From Polaromonas sp. (GTDB taxonomy: Bacteria > Pseudomonadota > Gammaproteobacteria > Burkholderiales > Burkholderiaceae_C): a stretch of 64,000 bases of DNA. The notes beneath the pieces were generated by a model. It saw only the letters and a list, made by a program, of their open reading frames with translations, made no database searches and had not been told where the DNA came from. Location: NCBI GenBank assembly GCA_025362315.1, contig JANYGP010000071.1:210265-274264 (forward strand). The letters run 5' to 3'. Shown piece after piece: positions 37,693 to 46,198 of the stretch (the first letter of the stretch is position 1; every line of letters begins with the position of its first letter). A program made the position numbers and the translations under genes.

Positions 37693-39474
37693 ATGTCTGT
37701 TGCTCCAATCAGCTACAAAATAGAAGCACGCAATCTGCACAGCCACCTGTTTGATGTCACGCTGACCATCGTCAACCCCCAGGCACTGCAACGTGTCTCC
37801 CTGCCGGTGTGGATACCCGGCAGCTACTTGGTCAGGGAGTTTTCCAAAAATTTGCAAAATTTGTCGGCGACGCAAGGCAGGCTGAAACGCCCTGTCAGCC
37901 AGCTTGACAAATGCACGTGGGAAATCGCCTGTAGCGCCGGTAAACCATTGCAGCTTTGCTATCAAATTTACGCACATGACAATTCGGTACGGGCAGCATG
38001 GCTGGACGCGAATCGCGGGTTTTTCAACGGATGCAGCGTTTGCCTGAAGGTCCAGGGGCTAGAAGCAGGCAAGCATGCGCTTGAGCTGGCGGTGCCTGTG
38101 CAAGGCAGTGGCTGGTCTGTGGCAACCGGCTTGACGCCAGTCAAAACCGGCAAGTCAGGCTGGGGCACTTACAGCGCTGCCAATTACGATGAACTGGTCG
38201 ACTGCCCGGTAGAAATGGGTGCTTTCTGGCAGGGCAGCTTCAGCGCATGCGGCGTACCGCACCGGTTTGTGGTGGCCGGTGCACCTGCAAGTTTTGACGG
38301 TGCCAGGCTACTGGCAGACACCCAGAAGATTTGCGAGCAGGAAATACGGTTTTGGCATGGCAGCGCTGGTGTTAAAACCAAGCCGCTTATCACGCCGCCC
38401 ACACAGCCACCGTTCACCAGTTACCTGTTCATGCTCAACGCCGTTGACGACGGCTACGGCGGTCTGGAGCATCGGAGCAGTACAGCACTGATCTGCAACC
38501 GCAAGGACTTGCCGCGCCTGAATGACGCAAAGTTGCCGGACGGCTACACCACCCTGCGCGGACTGATCAGCCACGAATACTTTCACACCTGGAATGTCAA
38601 ACGACTGCGCCCAGCAGAATTTGCCAGCTATGACTACGGCCAGGAAAATTACACCAGTCTGCTCTGGTTTTTTGAGGGCTTTACCAGCTACTACGACGAC
38701 CTGCTGCTGGCCAGAGCAGGCCTGCTGGACAGCGCTGCTTATTTGAAGCTGCTCAACAAAACCATCAACCAGGTGATGCAGACGCCGGGCGCCCGTGTGC
38801 AATCGGTGGCTGAAGCAAGCCTTGATGCGTGGGTGAAATATTACCGGCCTGACGCCAACACACCGAATGCCACCGTCAGTTATTACACCAAAGGCGCGCT
38901 GGTGGCACTGTGCTTTGACCTGACGCTGCGCCGCGAAGGCCACACCACACTGGACGATGTGATGCGCGCGCTGTGGCTGCGTTGCCAGGCAGGGCCGATG
39001 CAAGAAACTGATTTCGCCGCTGTTTTGCAGGCCTTGGGCAAACGCTCCTTTGATGCGGAATTGAAACGCTGGGTGCATGGCAAGGCTGAATTGCCACTGC
39101 GTGCATTGCTGGAAGACCACGGCATTACAGTCCACGACGATCCGGCCCAGCTAGCGCATCGCCTGGGCCTGCGTATCGGAGAAGTCAATGGCGTACAGAT
39201 TAAAAATGTGCTTTCAGGCAGTGCAGCAGAAAAAGCAGGCTTTGCGCCAGGCGATGAATGGCTGGCTGTTGAATCAGCCAGGCCGCAAGACGGCTGGCGA
39301 ATGCAGCGTCTTGACGACCTGCTGCTGTATGCAGGCACAGCCAGGAAAGTGACGGCTTTGGTCGCACGTGACAAACGCTTGTTGCGCCTGTCATTGACAA
39401 TTCCCCCGCCCGCAACAACCTGGCGTCTGGCCATCAGCAACGCCGCTAAAGTAGATGCCTGGCTGGCAAACTAA
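37693..39474 (+). CDS. M61-family metallopeptidase with PDZ domain
   Basis: Glycyl-aminopeptidase-like enzyme of 593 residues. The N-terminal beta domain carries [17 protein letters not shown], followed by the zinc site [17 protein letters not shown] (HEYFH is the HExxH motif, about residues 297-301), [12 protein letters not shown] with the third ligand Glu, and [19 protein letters not shown] domain follows ([32 protein letters not shown]). No signal peptide is seen, so it is likely cytoplasmic. M61 enzymes release N-terminal Gly or Ala; the exact substrate is unknown. Confidence 0.92.
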   Translation: MSVAPISYKIEARNLHSHLFDVTLTIVNPQALQRVSLPVWIPGSYLVREFSKNLQNLSATQGRLKRPVSQLDKCTWEIACSAGKPLQLCYQIYAHDNSVRAAWLDANRGFFNGCSVCLKVQGLEAGKHALELAVPVQGSGWSVATGLTPVKTGKSGWGTYSAANYDELVDCPVEMGAFWQGSFSACGVPHRFVVAGAPASFDGARLLADTQKICEQEIRFWHGSAGVKTKPLITPPTQPPFTSYLFMLNAVDDGYGGLEHRSSTALICNRKDLPRLNDAKLPDGYTTLRGLISHEYFHTWNVKRLRPAEFASYDYGQENYTSLLWFFEGFTSYYDDLLLARAGLLDSAAYLKLLNKTINQVMQTPGARVQSVAEASLDAWVKYYRPDANTPNATVSYYTKGALVALCFDLTLRREGHTTLDDVMRALWLRCQAGPMQETDFAAVLQALGKRSFDAELKRWVHGKAELPLRALLEDHGITVHDDPAQLAHRLGLRIGEVNGVQIKNVLSGSAAEKAGFAPGDEWLAVESARPQDGWRMQRLDDLLLYAGTARKVTALVARDKRLLRLSLTIPPPATTWRLAISNAAKVDAWLAN

Positions 39475-39487
39475 ACAAGGACATCAC

Positions 39488-40276
39488 ATGACTTTTGAGA
39501 CCCTCATCACATCCACCCAGGGCCCCGAGGGCCGTCAGGTGGGCATCGTCACCCTGAACCGCCCCAAGCAGCTCAACGCGCTCAATGACCAGCTGATGGA
39601 CGAGCTGGCTTCAGCCCTGAAAGCTTTTGAGGCAGACGACCGCATTGGCTGCATGATCATCACCGGCAGCGAAAAAGCCTTTGCCGCCGGCGCTGACATT
39701 GGTGCAATGGCGCAGTACAGCTTTGCCGATGCGTATGGCAAAGACTTCATCACCCGGAATTGGGAACAAGTGCGCGCGATTCGCAAGCCTGTGATTGCAG
39801 CGGTGAGTGGTTTTGCATTGGGCGGCGGCTGTGAGCTGGCCATGATGTGCGACTTCATCATTGCGGCTGACAATGCCAAATTTGGCCAGCCCGAAATCAA
39901 GCTGGGCATCATCCCCGGCGCGGGTGGCACGCAGCGCCTGCCGCGCGCTGTTGGCAAGGCCAAAGCGATGGACCTGGCACTGACCGGCCGCATGATGGAC
40001 GCTGCAGAGGCCGAACGTTCCGGCCTGGTGAGCCGCGTGGTGCCGCTTGATAAATTGATGGACGAGGCTGTTGCAGCAGCGCTCATGATTTGCGGACACG
40101 GCAACATGGCGCTGATGGCGGCCAAGGAATCGGTCAACCGCGCGTTTGAAAGCAGTTTGACGGACGGCGTGATGTTTGAGCGACGTCTGTTTCACGCGAT
40201 GTTTGCAACGGCCGATCAAAAAGAAGGCATGGTTGCTTTTGTGAACAAACGCAAAGCGGTGTTTCAGCACAAATGA
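39488..40276 (+). CDS. Enoyl-CoA hydratase
   Basis: Crotonase-fold enzyme of 262 residues. Both catalytic glutamates are in place, in [14 protein letters not shown] and [19 protein letters not shown]; the oxyanion-hole residues [10 protein letters not shown] are also seen. It should hydrate short-chain trans-2-enoyl-CoA in beta-oxidation. The start is the ATG at 39488, with AAGGA upstream; the long frame from 39455 overlaps the M61 gene. No acyl-CoA dehydrogenase is nearby. Confidence 0.93.
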   Translation: MTFETLITSTQGPEGRQVGIVTLNRPKQLNALNDQLMDELASALKAFEADDRIGCMIITGSEKAFAAGADIGAMAQYSFADAYGKDFITRNWEQVRAIRKPVIAAVSGFALGGGCELAMMCDFIIAADNAKFGQPEIKLGIIPGAGGTQRLPRAVGKAKAMDLALTGRMMDAAEAERSGLVSRVVPLDKLMDEAVAAALMICGHGNMALMAAKESVNRAFESSLTDGVMFERRLFHAMFATADQKEGMVAFVNKRKAVFQHK

Positions 40277-40285
40277 ATTCGACGC

Positions 40286-40447
40286 ACCCACGCTCCCCAC
40301 TTCGTGTGGTTCCCTGCATCTTGCAGGCCGCTGCTCGCCAGAGGCTTCGCTTTTGTTGCCTGTTCCAATCTGAACCATCAGATTGTGAGCCGCTGGCGCC
40401 AGCCCCGAGGGGGCTGGCCCTGCTTGGGGCGGCCCGGCGTGGCGGCC
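40286..40447 (+). repeat. Family B GC-rich repeat between enoyl-CoA hydratase and tRNA-Met
   Basis: Begins cccacgctccccacttcgtg, carries an extra central part of about 75 bases and ends with agccccgagggggctggccc and cttggggcggcccggcgtgg. It fills most of the 196-base space between the enoyl-CoA hydratase gene and the tRNA promoter. Confidence 0.75.
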
Positions 40448-40457
40448 AAGTCCTGGC

Positions 40458-40463
40458 TATAAT
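40458..40463 (+). promoter_or_regulatory. -10 box of tRNA-Met
   Basis: Perfect TATAAT, nine bases before the tRNA 5' end. No convincing -35 lies at the right distance, because the family B repeat occupies that place (the nearest TTGG is too far upstream). Confidence 0.6.
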
Positions 40464-40472
40464 TTGACTCTC

Positions 40473-40549
40473 GGTGATATAGCTCAGTTGGTTAGAGCGC
40501 AGCATTCATAATGCTGATGTCGGTGGTTCAAATCCACCTATCACCACCA
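40473..40549 (+). tRNA. tRNA-Met (anticodon CAT), probably elongator
   Basis: 77-base cloverleaf with encoded CCA. The acceptor stem GGTGATA pairs with TATCACC; the D-arm is AGCTCAGTTGGTTAGAGC; anticodon stem CAGCA/TGCTG encloses the loop TTCATAA with CAT at 40507-40509; the T-arm is GGTGGTTCAAATCCACC. CAT also occurs in initiator and Ile2 tRNAs. The paired first base pair (G-C) argues against an initiator; elongator Met is favoured over Ile2 but not proven. Confidence 0.93.
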
Positions 40550-40617
40550 GATTTTCAGGGATTTGCCTCACTGGCAAAGCTCTTTTTTGTTTCTACTTCA
40601 GCCTCTGGACAAACACC

Positions 40618-41061
40618 ATGAACCGCTGGCCCGCTTTGCTTATTTTGCCCCTGGTTGCAATGCTTTTCAGCACGGCCCATGCGCAAACAGAAGAGCAAAA
40701 ACCCAACCTGCGCACCTTCCCCAAAGACGCCAGACGCGGCGAACTGGTGGTGCTGTCTGCGCCTGACATTGCAATCGATAGCAAGCCCGACAGGCTGTCG
40801 CCTGGCGTGCGCATCCGGGATGCCAAAAACACCTTGGTTTTGTCGGGCACGCTGTCCAATCAGCGTTTGGTGGTGAACTACCTGCGCGACAACACCGGAT
40901 TGGTAAACAACGTCTGGGTGTTGACCAGCGACGAAGCCAAACAAAAAATGCCCGGTCAGCCAGAAGGCCTGTTCAGCAACATCCGCTCGATGTTTGACAC
41001 ACCCGTGGCAACCGACGATGGCAAAACGCCTTTCAACCAACTGCCCAGGTACAAGCAGTAA
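40618..41061 (+). CDS. Secreted protein of unknown function upstream of miaB
   Basis: Protein of 147 residues with a clear signal peptide (LLILPLVAMLFSTAHAQ, cleavage after AHA). The mature part has an RTFPKDARRGELVVLSAPDI segment and ends in a polar tail. No domain is recognised. It contains no Cys after the signal, so it is not a lipoprotein. It lies between tRNA-Met and miaB on the same strand; whether it shares their transcript cannot be told. Confidence 0.75.
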   Translation: MNRWPALLILPLVAMLFSTAHAQTEEQKPNLRTFPKDARRGELVVLSAPDIAIDSKPDRLSPGVRIRDAKNTLVLSGTLSNQRLVVNYLRDNTGLVNNVWVLTSDEAKQKMPGQPEGLFSNIRSMFDTPVATDDGKTPFNQLPRYKQ

Positions 41062-41091
41062 AAAAGATGGATTTCAGGCCTGCTTAAGGTC

Positions 41092-41150
41092 TAAATATGC
41101 CTCTAGCCCACGTACTATGGGCGTAAGCAGCTCCTATTTTAATAGCTTTT
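41092..41150 (+). repeat. Family A dispersed repeat before miaB
   Basis: Reads aatatgcctctagcccacgt, then actatgggcgtaagcagct and cctattttaatagc. It aligns with the genic copies and ends 14 bases before the miaB ATG, so it includes the miaB leader. Confidence 0.75.
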
Positions 41151-41163
41151 AATTTCCTCGATC

Positions 41164-42519
41164 ATGTCTAAAAAAGTCTTCATCAAAACATTCGGCTGCC
41201 AGATGAACGAGTACGACTCGGACAAAATGCAGGATGTTTTGCGTGCAGCGGATGGCTATGAGCCAACGCAGGACATGGAGCAAGCCGACCTGATTTTGTT
41301 CAACACCTGCTCGGTGCGCGAAAAGGCACAAGAAAAAGTTTTCAGCGATCTGGGCCGCGTCAAACACCTGAAGGAAAAGGGCGTGCTGATTGGCGTTGGC
41401 GGTTGTGTGGCCAGCCAGGAAGGCGCCGCCATCATTGCGCGTGCGCCGTATGTTGACGTGGTGTTTGGCCCGCAAACGCTGCACCGCCTGCCCGATTTGC
41501 TGGCCAAGCGCGCCTCCTCAAACAAACCGCAAGTTGACATCAGCTTCCCGGAAATTGAAAAGTTTGACCACCTGCCGCCCGCGAGGGTCGAAGGCGCAAG
41601 TGCTTTTGTGTCCATCATGGAAGGCTGCTCCAAGTATTGCAGCTACTGCGTGGTGCCGTATACACGCGGGGAAGAAGTCTCCAGGCCCTTTGAAGACGTG
41701 CTGGTAGAAGTCGCAGGCCTGGCTGACCAGGGCGTTAAAGAAATCACGCTGCTGGGCCAGAACGTGAACGCGTATAGGGGAAGTATGGGCGGCAAAATGG
41801 GGCAATCAAGTCAGATCGCTGACTTTGCCACCTTGCTCGACTACGTGCATGACATCCCTGGGATTGAACGCATCCGCTACGTGACCAGCCACCCGAATGA
41901 GTTCACTCAAAGCCTGATTGACGCTTACGCCAGGCTGCCCAAGCTGGTCAACCACCTGCACCTGCCGGTACAGCACGGCTCAGACAAAATTTTGATGGCC
42001 ATGAAGCGCGGCTACACCGCGATTCAATACAAAAGCACGATCCGCAAACTGCGCGCCATCCGCCCGGACCTGGCCATGAGCAGCGACTTTATCGTTGGCT
42101 TTCCAGGTGAGACCGATGAAGATTTCGACAAGATGATGCGCCTGATTGACGACGTGGGCTACGACACATCCTTCAGCTTCATCTACAGCCCCCGCCCCGG
42201 CACGCCAGCAGCCAACATCAAAGACGACACGCCACACAGCGTGAAACTAAAACGCCTGCAACACCTTCAGGCAACGATCGACAAAAGCGTTGAAGCCATC
42301 AGCGCCAGCCGCCTGGGAACGATTCAACGCGTGCTGGTAGAAGGCCCCGCCCGCAAAACTCCGAATGCTTTATTTGGCCGGTCCGAATGCAATCGGCCGG
42401 TTGTGTTTACTGGGCCTGACCGGTTGATCGGGCAACTGGTGGACATCAGGATTACCGAGGCGCCTATGCGGTCGTTGAGGGGTGAGGTGGTGACTGTTGA
42501 TGAGGCTCTGATTAATTGA
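41164..42519 (+). CDS. miaB: tRNA-2-methylthio-N6-dimethylallyladenosine synthase
   Basis: Radical-SAM methylthiotransferase of 451 residues acting on A37 of tRNAs that read U-starting codons. Three N-terminal Cys ([33 protein letters not shown]) hold the auxiliary cluster; the radical-SAM triad is [19 protein letters not shown]-terminal TRAM domain follows ([20 protein letters not shown]). The length is normal. No Shine-Dalgarno stands out, and a family A repeat ends just upstream. Confidence 0.97.
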   Translation: MSKKVFIKTFGCQMNEYDSDKMQDVLRAADGYEPTQDMEQADLILFNTCSVREKAQEKVFSDLGRVKHLKEKGVLIGVGGCVASQEGAAIIARAPYVDVVFGPQTLHRLPDLLAKRASSNKPQVDISFPEIEKFDHLPPARVEGASAFVSIMEGCSKYCSYCVVPYTRGEEVSRPFEDVLVEVAGLADQGVKEITLLGQNVNAYRGSMGGKMGQSSQIADFATLLDYVHDIPGIERIRYVTSHPNEFTQSLIDAYARLPKLVNHLHLPVQHGSDKILMAMKRGYTAIQYKSTIRKLRAIRPDLAMSSDFIVGFPGETDEDFDKMMRLIDDVGYDTSFSFIYSPRPGTPAANIKDDTPHSVKLKRLQHLQATIDKSVEAISASRLGTIQRVLVEGPARKTPNALFGRSECNRPVVFTGPDRLIGQLVDIRITEAPMRSLRGEVVTVDEALIN

Positions 42520-42556
42520 TGCTATTTTTTTATTTTTGCTCGAACCGGTATGTTGA

Positions 42557-42766
42557 CTAACTGCCTGCATTTTTGGTGAAATTGCATCGATAGCAAAGTG
42601 GTTGGATATTTAAAATGTCATCAGTCCTGCCTCTCGATAGGGGGGCGATGTGATCTTTTGTCCAGACAAATTTATAACGTCTGTCTGGTCGCGCTGGGAT
42701 GTCTAACCAATTGCGATTGCATCTCGGACATAAATCAAACTCTCTGAGCTTTGCTAACCATTGCAA
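42557..42766 (-). CDS. Small HNH-endonuclease-like protein
   Basis: Short frame of 69 codons with a good HNH zinc-finger pattern: LCPRCNRNW, then TKDHIAPLSRGRTDDILNIQ and PLCYRCNFTK. The frame has a TGA five codons upstream and only a TTG to start from, so the true start is uncertain. It may be the remnant of a longer nuclease. It lies alone between miaB (convergent) and the toxin/antitoxin relic, in a visibly A/T-rich stretch. Bases 42767-42999 hold nothing I can support. Confidence 0.55.
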   Translation of the reverse strand: MQWLAKLREFDLCPRCNRNWLDIPARPDRRYKFVWTKDHIAPLSRGRTDDILNIQPLCYRCNFTKNAGS

Positions 42767-42999
42767 ACGCGTGTAACTTCACCCATTCGCATTTTTTCGC
42801 GCATCGTATGTGGAACGACGTCACTCCCTGCATGGCTTGCAATATTTAGTGACTTTTCCTGAAGTGCTTGAAGTCCACAAACCAAAGCTAACTGAACCAT
42901 ATTTCGTGCAAGGTAGTTCTTGATCAAAATTCATGTAACGAGCATGTCAAATAACTCTTCAAGCAAAAGGTGAGCCCCAAATAACATTCAGATTTGACT

Positions 43000-43317
43000 T
43001 CAAACTGCATTCAATTCCGAAAAATTATTGATCTTCACCACGCCATCTGGAAAGCGTGCAATGACTTCAAGCTCTCCGCCCATCGCCTCAATATGGCTGC
43101 GTAGCGTCGACAGATACATGTCGGTGCGTTTCTCAATTTTTGCAATCGAAGGCTGCTGCACGTGAAGCACATCGGCCAACATTTTTTGCGACAAGCCGCG
43201 TGCTTGGCGCAGTTCATTGAGCGGCATTTCTGCCAGCATGACTTTCGCCTTGGCATCAGATCGCTCACGCGCCGCTTGGCTCATGCCAGCCCGCAAGTCT
43301 GAAAATTTCTTGGCCAT
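43000..43317 (-). CDS. HigA-like antitoxin, XRE helix-turn-helix
   Basis: DNA-binding protein of 105 residues. The HTH reads LNELRQARGLSQKMLADVLHVQQPSIAKIEKR, and the C-terminal half (LSTLRSHIEAMGGELEVIARFPDG) is usual for antitoxins of toxin-first systems. The ATG at 43317 has AAGGAG seven bases upstream and overlaps the TGA that would end the toxin frame (TGATG), proving the former operon. It is intact, unlike its toxin partner. Confidence 0.85.
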   Translation of the reverse strand: MAKKFSDLRAGMSQAARERSDAKAKVMLAEMPLNELRQARGLSQKMLADVLHVQQPSIAKIEKRTDMYLSTLRSHIEAMGGELEVIARFPDGVVKINNFSELNAV

Positions 43318-43685
43318 CACTTTTCTCCTTTTCTTCCTTCAAGTCTGAGTTGCTCAACAAGCTGGTCGTACAGCTTGTCTGCAACCAGTACATGCACTTA
43401 GTACCAGCGATCGTTACCCGTCTTGTCGCCGCCTATCAATAAAATCGCCATGCGCCTTGGGTCAAATGCGTAGAGCTTGCGGTACAGCCGACCACCATGC
43501 TGAATACGAAGCTCACGCATATGACTATGCTTCGAGCTGTTGATTCCGCTGCTATGAGGGTGACCCAAAGACGGGCCTCTTTGCTCCAAGAGTTGGACAG
43601 AAGCAGAAATTGACTCTTGCTCAGCCTTTGTTAAGCCAGTCCACCAGTGACCGAACTCATCTGTTTATTCAACGTCCCAAGCCAT
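43317..43685 (-). pseudogene. RelE/HigB-like toxin gene with two in-frame TAA stops
   Basis: Reading from the ATG at 43685, the frame gives MAWDVE, TAA (43665-43667), then TDEFGHWWTGLTKAEQE...QRGPSLGHPHSSGINSSKHSH, MRELRIQHGGRLYRKLYAFD, AILLIGGDKTGNDRWY, TAA (43398-43400), then VHVLVADKLYDQLVEQL and a TGA overlapping the antitoxin start. There are no insertions or deletions over 123 codons. The first TAA stands where relatives usually have Tyr, the second where they have Glu. Both halves are recognisable as the Gp49/HigB toxin family, a ribosome-dependent RNase. The product cannot be made from this frame, so the toxin is inactive unless the stops are read through. Confidence 0.85.
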
Positions 43686-43831
43686 ACTCAAATATACCCC
43701 TCAAGGAATATTCCGTCATGTGCATATGAATATTGCGAAAGGGACAGCCGTCACACCTGCCCTTTCCCAGCGGGCAAGGGGTGTAGTCCGAATCTGAATC
43801 TGCATCCACTCCCCACCCCGTCCTGGCTGGG

Positions 43832-43930
43832 CTTGAAATTCTTAACTGAGACGGATTAAAAATTTTAGATGTCAGACGGCGGCAAAGCCGACTAGTTTCT
43901 AAAATTTCAGTCTCGGTTAAAAATTTCAAG
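43832..43930. repeat. Large imperfect inverted repeat
   Basis: Left arm 43832-43869 (cttgaaattcttaactgaga...aaattttaga) and right arm 43897-43930 (tctaaaatttcagtctcggt...aaatttcaag) are near-perfect reverse complements apart from two single-base changes and a small gap. The 27-base loop contains ggcggcaaagccg, itself a small hairpin. Possibly the end structure of a mobile element or a bidirectional RNA hairpin. Confidence 0.8.
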
Positions 43931-43966
43931 GAACCGCGCAGCGGCCCAGACTGCGGGTCGCCTTTC

Positions 43967-44030
43967 CTTTGCTTACTTGCTGTTGGCGAAGCAAAAGAAA
44001 GTAAGTTGCTGCCGGGCAACCCCGGCAAAC
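43967..44030. repeat. Hairpin-rich segment of a common proteobacterial type
   Basis: Contains ctttgcttacttgctgttgg, then gaagcaaaagaaagtaag (ACTTACTT-type arms facing AGTAAG) and gccggg-caa-ccccggc. I recognise similar strings scattered between genes in other betaproteobacteria; only one copy is present in this window. Confidence 0.5.
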
Positions 44031-44047
44031 CTCATGAACGTTAATCA

Positions 44048-44108
44048 CTATAAATTAGTGAGCAGTTTGCACTCGTATTCATTGCGCTAGAGCCTCATTC
44101 AGCATCAA
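44048..44108 (-). repeat. Family A dispersed repeat before the FecR gene
   Basis: Plus strand shows agcagtttgcactcgtattc followed by attgcgctagagcctcattc. Reversed, this gives the aatgaggctctagcgcaat and gcaaactgct blocks of family A. Confidence 0.7.
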
Positions 44109-44215
44109 ACCAAAAAATACTGCTTATAAAGATCGTTAATCAACATGCACTACAAACCTTCTTGCCGCCAAACTCGAAGCAAGGTACGCTACGGAGACAC
44201 ACACGCCAAAACGCC

Positions 44216-45259
44216 ATGACGCTCTGCCAATTTGTTCGCTCTATATCTTTCTGTATTTTCTTGGCCAGCAGTTTTTTGCCCCTTGCTCATGCGCAAAAAA
44301 CGCCAGCCGCAAACGCCAACAAATCATCCCTCCCAGCAGGCATCGTCGGCACCGTTGAATTGCTCAGCGGCACCGTGACGGTGACCACGATCAAGGGCGT
44401 GCCGCGTGACATCACGGTGGGCATGGCACTTGAAGCGGGTGACATCATCAAAACAGCGGATGAGAGCGAGGCACACGCCAACATGGCCGATGGCGCTTAT
44501 TTGGCAGTGCGCGCCAACTCCACCATCAAAATCACGGCTTATGCAGCCAACGGTAACAGCCGGGACCGCTCCTGGATCGATGTGGTCACAGGCAGCCTGC
44601 GCACTGTGACTGGCTGGATTGCCAAAACCCGGCCCAAAAGTTACCGCATCAACACACCAACAGCAACCATTGGCGTGCGCGGCACGGACCATGAAGTCAT
44701 TTACTTGCGGGCCGAAGACGCTGAAACCGAAGCGGAGGCTGGCACACACAATGTTGTGTATGAAGGTGCCACCACGCTTCAGACATCGCAGGGCAGCGTC
44801 AACATTACTCAGGGGCAAGCGGCATATGTGCCAGTTGATGCATTTTTGCCAAAGATTTACACGGGACAGTTGCCGGTTTTTCTGGTGCGCGCGCGGGGCA
44901 TGTTCGACAGTGATGTGGTCGAACATCGGCGAAGCCTGGACGCCATCATGCAGCGCAGCCTGATCGAGCGCGGGCTGATGCGGGACGGGCAAAACCTGCA
45001 GGATATTTTCAGACGCCTGGGCGGAGAGGGGTTTGCACCGGGCGGTGGCGCAGGCGTAACACCCGAGTTGCCCGGGCAGAACCGTGCGATGCAGGGTGTG
45101 CGGTCAGGCATCCTGAATCAGACTTTTGGTGGGCCAGGAGATACCAGCAAGCCTGTTCCTGTGCCGTTTGGGCTGCCGGGCGGCGGTAATCCCAATGCGC
45201 CACCACCGATGGGAATGCCTTCACCAAGTGGCAGCGGCATGCCATTTATGCCGCGTTAA
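44216..45259 (+). CDS. Secreted FecR-domain protein
   Basis: Protein of 347 residues with a signal peptide (SISFCIFLASSFLPLAHAQ). The FecR domain covers about residues 40-200: VGTVELLSGTVTVT, GMALEAGDIIKTADESEAHA, YRINTPTATIGVRGTDHEV and GSVNITQGQAAYVP. The C-terminal third is Gly/Pro/Met-rich and disordered (LPGGGNPNAPPPMGMPSP). Unlike the iron-siderophore sensor FecR it has no membrane helix and no sigma factor beside it; the family also includes structural periplasmic proteins. The start is the ATG at 44216. Confidence 0.85.
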   Translation: MTLCQFVRSISFCIFLASSFLPLAHAQKTPAANANKSSLPAGIVGTVELLSGTVTVTTIKGVPRDITVGMALEAGDIIKTADESEAHANMADGAYLAVRANSTIKITAYAANGNSRDRSWIDVVTGSLRTVTGWIAKTRPKSYRINTPTATIGVRGTDHEVIYLRAEDAETEAEAGTHNVVYEGATTLQTSQGSVNITQGQAAYVPVDAFLPKIYTGQLPVFLVRARGMFDSDVVEHRRSLDAIMQRSLIERGLMRDGQNLQDIFRRLGGEGFAPGGGAGVTPELPGQNRAMQGVRSGILNQTFGGPGDTSKPVPVPFGLPGGGNPNAPPPMGMPSPSGSGMPFMPR

Positions 45260-45334
45260 ACGCCGGTGTATGCAAGCCGGTACAGCTCCGTACGGGTTAT
45301 TGAACGACGCTTAAAACAGGCCTGTAAAATGCTG

Positions 45335-45372
45335 ACGCTATGAATTAAATAGCTGCTAGCGCCCGTATTACT
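45335..45372 (-). repeat. Partial family A repeat between FecR gene and livF
   Basis: Plus strand cgctatgaattaaatagctg followed by ctagcgcccgtattac matches the half of family A that contains AGCTGCTAGCGCCCG. The other half is missing. Confidence 0.6.
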
Positions 45373-45386
45373 TGGTTTAAACTTAA

Positions 45387-46103
45387 TTACTCACCCAAAT
45401 AAGCCGCTCTCACCCGCGGATCATCCAGCAAAGCCTTGGCATCACCATTCATCGTGACAGCACCAGACTCCATGACATAACCCCGGTCAGCAATACCCAG
45501 CGCGCGGCTGGCGTTTTGCTCGACCAGCAAAATTGTGACACCCTGACCTGAGACGTCTTTCACCACTTCAAAAATCTTGTCGACCATGATGGGAGACAAG
45601 CCCATGGACGGCTCGTCAAGCAGCAACACCCTGGGCCGGCTCATCAGCGCCCGGCCCATCGCCAGCATTTGCTGCTCACCGCCGCTCATGGTGCCGGCCA
45701 GTTGGTCCTTGCGTTCGCGCAGACGCGGAAAGATGGTGAACATCTTTTCCATGTCTGCTGCAATCTCAGGTTTGTCACTGCGGATGTAGGCACCCATCTG
45801 CAGGTTTTCAATGATCGTCATGCGGGCAAACACGCCGCGCCCTTCAGGCACCATGGCCAGGCCGTCTTTGACCAGGTCCCACGCGCCCTTGCCTTTGATG
45901 CTTTTACCCAGATATTCAATGTCGCCGCTGGCCATCGGCAGTGAGCCGGTAATGGCCTTCATTGTGGTGGTTTTGCCTGCGCCATTGGAGCCAATCAGCG
46001 TGACCAGCTCGCCTTCGTTGACATGCAAGTCCACGCCTTTAACGGCCTTGATACCGCCATACGCCACTTGCAGGCCGGTGATTTTCAGTAATGTAGTTGT
46101 CAT
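45387..46103 (-). CDS. livF: Branched-chain amino acid ABC transporter ATPase LivF
   Basis: ATP-binding subunit of 238 residues. Walker A GSNGAGKTTTMKAITG, signature MSGGEQQMLAMGRALMSRP, Walker B VLLLDEPSMGLSP and the switch His in VEQNA region are all present. The start is MTTTLLKITG at 46103; the longer frame to 46172 translates a family B repeat and is not credible. Last gene of livH-livM-livG-livF. Confidence 0.93.
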   Translation of the reverse strand: MTTTLLKITGLQVAYGGIKAVKGVDLHVNEGELVTLIGSNGAGKTTTMKAITGSLPMASGDIEYLGKSIKGKGAWDLVKDGLAMVPEGRGVFARMTIIENLQMGAYIRSDKPEIAADMEKMFTIFPRLRERKDQLAGTMSGGEQQMLAMGRALMSRPRVLLLDEPSMGLSPIMVDKIFEVVKDVSGQGVTILLVEQNASRALGIADRGYVMESGAVTMNGDAKALLDDPRVRAAYLGE

Positions 46104-46124
46104 AGTTTCAAAAGGAGGTTTTTT

Positions 46125-46198
46125 CGCCGGGCCGGCCCAAGAAAAAACGCGCCCCCTCGGGGGGCAGCGCATTACGTGAAGCGAAAAGTGTGGGGGTC
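46125..46198 (-). repeat. Family B GC-rich repeat between livG and livF
   Basis: On the minus strand it reads cccccacacttttcgcttca, then gctgccccccgagggggcg and gggccggcccggcg. It starts at the livG stop codon and fills the livG-livF gap, splitting the usual close spacing of the two ATPase genes. Confidence 0.75.

Larger units (their letters stand above)
43686..44215. other. Gene-free stretch with repeats
   Basis: 530 bases between the toxin relic and the FecR gene without a credible gene. They hold a large inverted repeat (43832-43930), a hairpin-rich cctttcctttgcttacttg segment (43967-44030) and a family A repeat (44048-44108). Confidence 0.7.

Noticed and set aside
38308..39135. 275-codon frame opposite the M61 peptidase
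   Set aside because: Antisense shadow; the M61 frame has all catalytic motifs.
46104..46172. Longer LivF start
   Set aside because: The added residues translate the family B repeat; the conserved LivF N-terminus begins at 46103.
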